This document shows positions 5,677 through 11,745 of a DNA stretch of 11,745 nt, in pieces. The position numbers and the translations under genes are program-made. The stretch comes from Acidobacteriota bacterium (lineage in GTDB: Bacteria; Acidobacteriota; Blastocatellia; RBC074). Positions within the stretch are counted from its first letter, which is position 1. Every line of letters begins with the position of its first letter. The notes under the pieces were generated by a model. It had not been told where the DNA came from and made no database searches. It worked only from the letters and a program-made list of their open reading frames with translations. The DNA is taken from the NCBI GenBank assembly GCA_022614735.1, contig JAKEHZ010000286.1, positions 1-11,745 on the forward strand, given 5' to 3'.

Positions 5677-6900
5677 TCAGGCTTTCGCGATTGCCCCATT
5701 GCTCTGCAACACCACTCGTTTCTGTTGTCTCAACGCCATGTTCGCCAGATGCGGACCAGTAACCGCGTTATGTCCGACTTCGACCGGAGCGTTAGGTTCC
5801 TGCCGCGACTTGATGCAATCGAGGAAATTTTCGACGTGCGGCTTGGTCGGGATCCCCCCCTTATATTCGTGGATCGGCTTGGGCGGGATCTCAGGACGCT
5901 GCCAGGGTTCGGGAAATATGCGATAACCATCATCATCAAGCACCATCGTAGCCTTACGCCCCTGAATAGTGATCTTCCAACTATCTTCGAAAGAGTTGCT
6001 GTAACAGAGTGTCCAGGAAGCCAGAAACGTCGGGTACTCGAAGACGGCGCTGAAGGTGTCCGGCACATCCCCGCCTTTGTGGGCATGAATCATCCCCTGG
6101 CAAACAGCCGATCGCGGTGGGTTGCCATCATTGCAGAACCACTGGATCACATCCATCAGATGCGTGCCTTGATCTGTCATATGCCCGCCGTTGTAATCGG
6201 AGAAATTGCGCCAATGGAAGAAGCGGCGTTCATCTAGTGGATATCGCTTTTTTGCGGGTCCCTGGAACCGCTCCCAATCGAGTTTTCCCTGCAGCTGCAA
6301 TTTAGCCGGCATCGGTTTACGATTCCAGTACCACTGCGCTCGCGCCATAACAATTTCACCAAGGACGCCATCTTCGACCAATTTCTTTGCGCCACGCACG
6401 GCTTCGGAGCTGCGACGTTGCATCCCGACCTGCACGATCTGTTTCTTTTCGCGCACACCTTTGACCATCTTCGCGCCCTGTTCAATCGAATATGAGAAGG
6501 GTTTTTCCGTGTAAACGTCTTTCCCCGCGGCAACCGAATCGAGCAGAACATTGGAATGCCAGTGATCCGGCGTACCATTGACGATGGCGACAATATCTTT
6601 GTCGGCGAGCAGCTCCCGGTAATCCATCGTTGATTTCGCGCCCTCACGCGAAAGTTTTAACGCGGCGTTTATGTTCGGCTCATAGACATCGCAGACAGCG
6701 ATAAATTCACAACGATCGGGAAATTTCCTGAACTCATTCATCAAGCTGCGACCACGCCCGCCTGAACCGATAATGCCTAGTTGAATACGTTCGTTTGCGC
6801 CGATCACTCGGGCATAGGATTTTGCAGTGAGAAGACTCGCGCCTGTAATGCTGGCGCCGGCAGTCGTGATGAAACGCCTCCGGTTGATGTTCTCAGACAT
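5677..6900 (-). CDS. Tat-exported Gfo/Idh/MocA family oxidoreductase
   Basis: 407-aa NAD(P)-dependent dehydrogenase-type protein. Residues 1-32 are a twin-arginine signal (NRRRF, then a small-residue hydrophobic stretch), so it is exported folded with its cofactor. The Rossmann domain follows: GIIGSGGRGR at 42-51 binds the nucleotide, Asp71 after VAVC ends the second strand, TPDHWH is at 110-115, and the EKP motif is at 132-134 (Lys133). The C-terminal substrate domain contains GGHMTDQGTHLMDV at 238-251, where the Asp and His are the usual catalytic candidates. Members act on sugars, inositols or amino sugars, and exported ones are common in Acidobacteriota and Bacteroidota polysaccharide use; the substrate here is unknown. 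The start is set by GGAGGA shortly before the ATG (plus-strand 6907-6912). It follows the Oar-like receptor on the same strand, 166 bases away. Confidence 0.93.
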   Translation of the reverse strand: MSENINRRRFITTAGASITGASLLTAKSYARVIGANERIQLGIIGSGGRGRSLMNEFRKFPDRCEFIAVCDVYEPNINAALKLSREGAKSTMDYRELLADKDIVAIVNGTPDHWHSNVLLDSVAAGKDVYTEKPFSYSIEQGAKMVKGVREKKQIVQVGMQRRSSEAVRGAKKLVEDGVLGEIVMARAQWYWNRKPMPAKLQLQGKLDWERFQGPAKKRYPLDERRFFHWRNFSDYNGGHMTDQGTHLMDVIQWFCNDGNPPRSAVCQGMIHAHKGGDVPDTFSAVFEYPTFLASWTLCYSNSFEDSWKITIQGRKATMVLDDDGYRIFPEPWQRPEIPPKPIHEYKGGIPTKPHVENFLDCIKSRQEPNAPVEVGHNAVTGPHLANMALRQQKRVVLQSNGAIAKA

Positions 6901-6984
6901 AAAGCTTCCTCCGTGTTCTTAATTACAATGTAAATGGATGGTTGTCTGCGAAGAATAAAAAATCAGAGCAGAAAAGGCAAAGGA

Positions 6985-7062
6985 GAAAAACAGTTTTCAG
7001 TTTTCAGTTTTCAGTTTTCAGCTCTCGGTGAAACGCGAACTGAAAACTGAAAACTGTTTTTC
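6985..7062. terminator. Palindromic 7-mer repeat, candidate terminator
   Basis: CAGTTTT is repeated four times in tandem (6991-7018, then CAG). After a short spacer the same unit appears inverted (7040-7056). The arms 6985-7009 and 7038-7062 are a perfect 25-bp inverted repeat. On the minus strand a transcript leaving the receptor gene (stop at 7067) would fold this hairpin at once and then run into TTTTT, which fits rho-independent termination. The stem is AT-rich and unusually long, so this may be a dispersed repeat used as a terminator. Termination would limit receptor-oxidoreductase read-through. Confidence 0.55.
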
Positions 7063-7066
7063 GATC

Positions 7067-10000
7067 TTAAAACAGCAGCTTAATGCCGAACTGTATCCGC
7101 CGTGGGCTCTCCGCCGATAGGATGCTTCCAAACGACGGAGATCCTATGAAATTATCCGGCAAACCGAAATTCGGATGATTGAATAGATTGAAGAATTCAG
7201 CGCGAAATTGCAGATTTACACTCTCTGTTAACGCCGTGTTCTTCGCTACCGAGAAATTCACGTTCTGAAAACTCGGTCCGTCGAGGATATTCCTTCCCGA
7301 GTTACCAAAGTTGCCAAATGGCGGGATCACAAATGCGGAAGTATTAAACCATCTCTCCGGAGTCGGGTCGGATAGCTTCGCATCGCCCACAATATTCGGA
7401 CGATCATTCGCGCCAAAACCGAGGTTCGCCCGCCCTGTATTGCTATTATCCAGCTCTGACAACAATGCTACGGTGAACGGTCTGCCGCTCTGCAGAGTTA
7501 TCACACCATAAGTCTGCCAACCACTAACGAGACTCGTAATCCAACCAGCGCTACTGAGCATGCTCTTCCCTTTTCCGAATGGTAGATCATAAGAATAACT
7601 CAGCGAGAAACGATGTCTGACATCAAAACTGGACCTGCCTCTTTCTGCACGCAGGTTATAGCTATCTTGTGGGAAGTTCGGGTCGCCCGCACTCGAGAAG
7701 ACTCCGGAAGCGTTGTCTATTGATCTGCCCCATGTGTATGAGCCGAGAAGTGACAGGCCGAAATCAAGCCGCTGTTGGATGCGCGCCTGGAAACTGTGAT
7801 AGACCGAATTCGAACTCGCCTCCTGAATCAGAATGTCTTCAAATTGTGGCACGGGCCGGATGTAAGGTTGAAATGGATTGACGATCGGGCCGGGACGCGG
7901 TTGATTGATATCGCGTGAGGCCAATAACTTCGTTCCCTTTGAGCCCACGTAAGCTATTTCCGCCAGGCGGTTGCGCCCTAACTGCTGTTGAATATTCAGA
8001 TTCCAATGTTGCAGATAGGACGTACGCAGGTCACGATCGAAAGTAAATGCGGATGGCGGCGATTGGGTTGGCGAAGAGAACGGGAATGGATTGAAGAGCG
8101 TAAGGGGGGCTAACGCTGACTGAAAATAGAGCCTGAAATCGTAATAGGGGGCGTTAAAAAACAATCCTTCGCCTGGAGCAAGCGGGGATTGATCGTAGTA
8201 AACACCGTAGCCTGTTCGCAAGACGGTATTACCTGCCCGACCCACCGTCCATGCCAGACCGACGCGCGGAGCGAAATTGTTCTTGTCCGCTTCGTAACCA
8301 CCACGCGGGATGTCGTTGGTGCCGACGCGCACGAGTGAACGGGTCGCCGGGTCATAAATGTTCGACCGGTCTTCGGTATCGACAGGCGGCGAGTTGAATT
8401 CATAGCGCAGACCCAGCGAGAGCGTAAGATTTGATCTTACGCGGTAGCTGTCGTTGCCGAAAAAGTTATAGCTTTCAGTGCGCAAATGCTGATGATTGTC
8501 CAGGCGCGCGCCACCGGATATGAGCGGCAGTCCAAGCAGCAAATTGGCCAATGCATTTCCTGTGATCAGAGGCTGGAGTGAGACTGAGCCGTCCGGCAAT
8601 CTCAGCGCAACCACTGAAGAGAAATTGATCAGACCGCGCGACTGCACATCTCGAAAAGCGTTTTGCTGTGTGATGCGAAGATCGAAACCGAATTTGATCA
8701 AATGGTCTCTCAGTGAATATGTCGCGGTATCGAGAAATTGATAGACGTTTGTCACGCTGTTCTGCGGGTTGTTGTATTCATCGCCGAGTGGCGAGTAGCC
8801 GCTGGTCGTAATAAAACTCAGGCCGAAATCACGCGGATTATTCGATAGCTCAGGCAGATCGACCGCCTGATTGACACTCGTCCCAAAATTTTCATGCCTG
8901 ACATCAATAGCCACACGGTTGAAGGCGATGCGTGCATCGTTGACGAAGGCCGGCGAGAAGATATGCGTTTCGCTCAACAACAGGTTCTGTCCGCGCCGCG
9001 CGACAAAATTGCCGTAGCCAGGTACTCTGACCAGGGTCACCCCGGAGAAAGGCTCAAAAAGATCGCGGTCATTAAAACTGTAGCGCGCTGCGAACTTCGA
9101 TGAAGCGCTGAGAGTATGATCGATCCGGAGATCGAACAAATCGTTACGGTCGCGTTGCACCGGAGAAGAGACGTAGTTTTGGAAAGGCACGGGGCGGTTC
9201 GGAAGCGGATAGAGCGCAGCAATCCTCAGGCCCATGGGATTGAGGATATCAGCCGGGAGTCTGCCGCCTGGGAACGGGAATTGAGTTCCAGGGATGAGCG
9301 GCTTCGTGAATAAACTCTGTGAGAAATCTCCAGCGCGTTCCTCAGCAGTCGGCACATTGGCCACGCGCGTGATTCCCTCGCGCAGCCGTGCGCCTTCGTA
9401 ATCGCCGAAGAAGAATGTGCGATCTGTGATGATCGGTCCCCCGATTGAAAAGCCGAATTGATTGCGTTGATATTTGGGATCAGGTTGATCGGCCGGGACG
9501 AAGTAATTGCGCGCATCGAAGACCTGATTGCGCAGGAACTCATAGACAGTGCCGTGGAATCGGTTTGTTCCCGATTTAAGCACGATGTTGACCTGCGCAC
9601 CGGCGCTCCGGCCAAAAGAAGCGTCGTAGGCGCTGGAGAGCACTTCAAACTCGCGGATCGCATCGACCGGCGGTTTTACTCCGAAGGTGTTGAGTTTCGG
9701 ATCGACATTGTAGACGCCGTCGAGCAAGAAGTTATTCGAGTCTTCGCGTGTGCCATTGATATTGAACGTGAAATCTCCGCGTACCGAACCCGCAGAGCCT
9801 TGCGCTGCGGGCGTAGCGCCGGGAACAAGTAGACTGAGCTCGAGATAATTTCTACCATCGAGTGGCAACCCCGTGACCTGCACGTTGTCAATCACCGTGC
9901 CGAGAGATGCGGAGTCTCTTTTGAGCGGAGCCAGCGATCCGATGATCTCTATTGTCTCGCGGACTGTCGAGACGGCAAACGAGATGTCCACACGCAAATC

Positions 10001-10297
10001 CTGGTTGACCTGCAGATTCACTTTATGAATGTATTTTTTGTTGGCATTCGACTGCTCAACTTCAATACGATAAGAGCCAGGTGAAAGCAGCGAAAAAGTA
10101 TATTCCCCCGCGCTATTGGTCGTCGCGATTCTTGTGGAGTTGGTCTCCTCCTGGGTCAGGTTGATTTTTGCTCCGGCGACCAGCCTGCCAGCCGGGTCAG
10201 TTACCATGCCGCGAATAGTCCCACGATAATTTTGTGCAGAAACAGTACCGGATAAAAGCGCTAGAGCTAAAACAAACCCTAGTATGGTTCTTGTCAT
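7067..10297 (-). CDS. Oar-like TonB-dependent outer membrane receptor
   Basis: 1,076-aa outer membrane protein. Residues 1-22 are a Sec signal peptide ending VSA-Q. Residues about 24-110 form a carboxypeptidase-regulatory-like beta sandwich (GTIRGMVTDPAGRLVAGAKI, and GEYTFSLLSPGSYRIEVE). The plug domain follows (about 115-250): GLPLDGRNYLELSLLVPG, NINGTREDSNNFLLDG, IREFEVLSSAYDASFGRSAG and VLKSGTNRFHG. The rest is a long beta-barrel ending in IQFGIKLLF, with the terminal Phe used for outer membrane insertion. This layout is typical of the large Oar-type receptors of Acidobacteriota. They are thought to import large or scarce substrates using TonB energy; the ligand cannot be told. AGGAG (plus-strand 10311-10315) serves the start. 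The ATG at 10297 is chosen, but the GTG directly before it (10300) is better spaced and would add one residue. No TonB box is obvious. Confidence 0.93.
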   Translation of the reverse strand: MTRTILGFVLALALLSGTVSAQNYRGTIRGMVTDPAGRLVAGAKINLTQEETNSTRIATTNSAGEYTFSLLSPGSYRIEVEQSNANKKYIHKVNLQVNQDLRVDISFAVSTVRETIEIIGSLAPLKRDSASLGTVIDNVQVTGLPLDGRNYLELSLLVPGATPAAQGSAGSVRGDFTFNINGTREDSNNFLLDGVYNVDPKLNTFGVKPPVDAIREFEVLSSAYDASFGRSAGAQVNIVLKSGTNRFHGTVYEFLRNQVFDARNYFVPADQPDPKYQRNQFGFSIGGPIITDRTFFFGDYEGARLREGITRVANVPTAEERAGDFSQSLFTKPLIPGTQFPFPGGRLPADILNPMGLRIAALYPLPNRPVPFQNYVSSPVQRDRNDLFDLRIDHTLSASSKFAARYSFNDRDLFEPFSGVTLVRVPGYGNFVARRGQNLLLSETHIFSPAFVNDARIAFNRVAIDVRHENFGTSVNQAVDLPELSNNPRDFGLSFITTSGYSPLGDEYNNPQNSVTNVYQFLDTATYSLRDHLIKFGFDLRITQQNAFRDVQSRGLINFSSVVALRLPDGSVSLQPLITGNALANLLLGLPLISGGARLDNHQHLRTESYNFFGNDSYRVRSNLTLSLGLRYEFNSPPVDTEDRSNIYDPATRSLVRVGTNDIPRGGYEADKNNFAPRVGLAWTVGRAGNTVLRTGYGVYYDQSPLAPGEGLFFNAPYYDFRLYFQSALAPLTLFNPFPFSSPTQSPPSAFTFDRDLRTSYLQHWNLNIQQQLGRNRLAEIAYVGSKGTKLLASRDINQPRPGPIVNPFQPYIRPVPQFEDILIQEASSNSVYHSFQARIQQRLDFGLSLLGSYTWGRSIDNASGVFSSAGDPNFPQDSYNLRAERGRSSFDVRHRFSLSYSYDLPFGKGKSMLSSAGWITSLVSGWQTYGVITLQSGRPFTVALLSELDNSNTGRANLGFGANDRPNIVGDAKLSDPTPERWFNTSAFVIPPFGNFGNSGRNILDGPSFQNVNFSVAKNTALTESVNLQFRAEFFNLFNHPNFGLPDNFIGSPSFGSILSAESPRRIQFGIKLLF

Positions 10298-10639
10298 CAC
10301 TTTGAAATTTCTCCTGTTTTTGGTGATGTCGAGCGATTAATGAGGGCAGAAACAGAGCAACGAACATCGTGTGCTAAAGGTTTCAATCTTTAATTTGGAT
10401 TTCCTTCCACCCGGATTACTTACTAAATCCCAGTCTTGGGTTGGAGATAGAACCACGGGGAGCACGGGGGACACGGGGGAGAAGATGAAGAAAAATGAGT
10501 ACTGGTTGTGATCTCCCCGTGGTCCTTTTTCCAACCCAATACCGGGATTTAGTAAGGAGCTTGGACGTGACAGCTTGAAGACCGGTTACGAATATCTTAC
10601 GCTCTATCACTGTCTTGACCGTCATTGGAGTATAGACTT
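10298..10639. other. Divergent intergenic region
   Basis: This stretch separates the minus-strand receptor from the plus-strand methyltransferase, so both promoters should lie in it. I could not identify a convincing -35/-10 pair for either. The middle is occupied by the nested inverted repeat at 10419-10556. No gene of its own is seen. Confidence 0.6.
10419..10556. repeat. 138-bp nested inverted repeat with 9-bp-period core
   Basis: The outer arms 10419-10445 and 10530-10556 are reverse complements over 27 bp with two mismatches (CTTACTAAATCCC, then TTGGGTTGGA). Inside, ACCACGGGGAG (10452-10462) pairs perfectly with CTCCCCGTGGT (10513-10523). Next to the inner left arm, CACGGGG starts at 10454, 10463 and 10472, exactly 9 bases apart. 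The whole could fold into one long hairpin. No target duplication flanks it, so mobility is not shown. It sits between two divergent genes and might also influence their expression. Confidence 0.8.
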
Positions 10640-11656
10640 ATGAGCAATCAATCTGCACAACCTTCACCTGAACTTTTCTTCTCAACTGTCAATGCCTTTC
10701 AGCATACCGAAGTCATGAGAGGCGCAATTGAGCTTAGTGTATTCACCGCCATAGCCGAGGGCAACACAACAGCAAAAGCCCTGGCCGCCAAGTGCGATGC
10801 ATCAGAACGCGGCATGCGAATCCTCTGCGATTACCTGACAATTCTCGGCTTCTTAACAAAAGAGTCCGGCCAATATGGCTTGACCCAGGATTCAGCCCTC
10901 TTTCTCGATCGACGCTCACCTGCATACCTTGGCGGCACCATTGAATTCCTGCTCGCGCCGCTGTTTGCCGACGCTTTCAAAGATATGGCCGCGGTCGTCC
11001 GAAAAGGCAGTACCCTTGTCAGCGATGATGGCAGTGTCTCTCCGGAAAACCCGGTATGGGTTCGATTCGCGCGTGTGATGATGCCGTTGATGGTAATGCC
11101 CGCGCAGTTTATTGCACAGTTAATCGAGGTTGATAAGAACCGCAAAATCAAAGTGCTGGATATCGCCGCAAGCCATGGCATCTTCGGTATTACCTTTGCC
11201 CAAAAATCTCCCAACATCGAGGTGGTGGCTGTGGATTGGGCCCCGGTGCTCGAGGTAGCCAGAGAGAACGCGCAGAAATTCGGCGTCATTGATCGTTACC
11301 GGCTTTTGCCGGGAAGCGCGTTTGAGGTGGATTTTGGCGGAGATTATGATCTGGTATTGTTGACCAACTTCCTGCATCACTTCGATGTTGAGACGAATGA
11401 GAAGTTGTTGAAAAAAATCCACGCAGCGATGAACGAAGGCGGGCGCGTTGTGACGTTGGATTTTGTTCCGAACGAGGACCGGGTCTCTCCGACAATGGCA
11501 GCTGGTTTTTCAATGGTCATGCTGGCTTCGACACGAGCTGGCGATGCCTATACATTTGCCGAGTTCGAAAAAATGTTCAGCAGTGCGGGATTTAGCAGAA
11601 GCGAGATGCACGTGATGCCTCATTATACGCAGCAAATTGTGATTTCGTACAAGTGA
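10640..11656 (+). CDS. SAM-dependent methyltransferase, O-methyltransferase type
   Basis: 338-aa protein. Residues about 10-90 form a winged-helix dimerisation domain (ELSVFTAIAEGNTTAKALA, then CDYLTILGFLTK and YGLTQDSALFL), as in the acetylserotonin/hydroxyneurosporene O-methyltransferase group. The catalytic domain follows: VLDIAASHGIFGI at 172-184 is SAM motif I, VVAVDW ends in Asp199, which binds the SAM ribose, and LLTNFLHHFD at 240-249 is the post-motif region with His246-His247. The GGRVVTLDFVPNED stretch and the GDAYTFAEFEKMF tail also fit. It probably methylates a small molecule in the cytoplasm; the substrate is unknown. The ATG at 10640 has GGAG nine bases upstream (10627-10630) and is preferred to a TTG at 10625. 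It stands alone, with no neighbouring biosynthetic genes in view. Confidence 0.88.
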   Translation: MSNQSAQPSPELFFSTVNAFQHTEVMRGAIELSVFTAIAEGNTTAKALAAKCDASERGMRILCDYLTILGFLTKESGQYGLTQDSALFLDRRSPAYLGGTIEFLLAPLFADAFKDMAAVVRKGSTLVSDDGSVSPENPVWVRFARVMMPLMVMPAQFIAQLIEVDKNRKIKVLDIAASHGIFGITFAQKSPNIEVVAVDWAPVLEVARENAQKFGVIDRYRLLPGSAFEVDFGGDYDLVLLTNFLHHFDVETNEKLLKKIHAAMNEGGRVVTLDFVPNEDRVSPTMAAGFSMVMLASTRAGDAYTFAEFEKMFSSAGFSRSEMHVMPHYTQQIVISYK

Positions 11657-11701
11657 TTTAAATTCTCCTGGTGCTAACGGATTTTGTGGTTATCAAATGT
11701 A

Positions 11702-11745
11702 AAGAGAGAACGCGAAACACGCGAAATAAGCGAAGCACGCGAAAA
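11702..11745. repeat. 9-bp-period GCGAA array, cut by window end
   Basis: GCGAA starts at 11712, 11721, 11730 and 11739, exactly 9 bases apart, with varying sixth to ninth bases. The leader AAGAGAGAA (11702-11710) is identical to that at 1417-1425, and the following bases agree closely, so the two arrays belong to one dispersed family. It lies about 45 bases past the methyltransferase stop and continues beyond the window. Confidence 0.7.

Noticed and set aside
5358..5762. Plus-strand open frame across the small exported gene and the REP-like hairpin
   Set aside because: It runs through the palindrome and into the oxidoreductase end, with no ribosome site or family motif.
5725..6237. Long plus-strand open frame opposite the oxidoreductase
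   Set aside because: It is a shadow of the high-confidence Gfo/Idh/MocA gene and shows no protein features of its own.
10640..11656. Methyltransferase as part of a biosynthetic cluster
   Set aside because: No other biosynthetic gene is visible on either side within the window, so a cluster is unsupported.
11702..11745. CRISPR-like repeat array at the window end
   Set aside because: The 9-base units leave no room for spacers and vary between copies, and no cas gene is near. It is a short tandem repeat.

Overview
The window looks like chromosomal DNA from an Acidobacteriota-type bacterium, probably near Blastocatellia. This is inference from protein style: a large TonB-dependent receptor with an N-terminal carboxypeptidase-regulatory-like domain (Oar type), a Tat-exported Gfo/Idh/MocA oxidoreductase, an exported esterase, and a moderate GC content with short-unit intergenic repeats. 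No rRNA, tRNA or other marker gene is present to confirm it.

Layout. 87-1301 (+) encodes an exported alpha/beta-hydrolase esterase. 1302-1757 has no convincing gene but holds two short-period repeat arrays, one forming a perfect 22-bp inverted repeat. 1758-2108 is an internally deleted DDE transposase remnant. 2158-3459 (+) is a secreted, multi-part protein of unknown function. 3471-3718 is a 248-bp MITE-like element with perfect 42-bp terminal inverted repeats and a 6-bp target duplication, which I regard as the best find here. 3785-4024 (+) is a small exported DUF4177-like protein. 3994-4418 and 4451-4829 are two broken genes: an IS66-accessory-like protein and the C-terminal part of an AAA+ ATPase. 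4819-4983 (-) is a possible 54-aa membrane protein and 5215-5553 (-) a small exported protein of unknown function.

From about 5.6 kb to 10.3 kb the minus strand carries the Oar-like receptor (7067-10297) followed downstream by the oxidoreductase (5677-6900). They are separated by a palindromic 7-mer repeat that could act as a terminator, and a REP-like hairpin follows the oxidoreductase. A divergent intergenic region (10298-10639) contains a nested inverted repeat with a 9-bp-period core, then a SAM-dependent methyltransferase (10640-11656, +). The window ends inside a 9-bp-period array related to the one at 1.4 kb.

The receptor and oxidoreductase plausibly serve uptake and processing of an organic substrate, probably carbohydrate, but the substrate cannot be read from sequence. 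Segment 1.3-5.0 kb is an accessory zone of decayed mobile DNA with small exported proteins between the remnants. I see no CRISPR array and no intact defence or biosynthetic system. The novelty lies mainly in the repeat elements.
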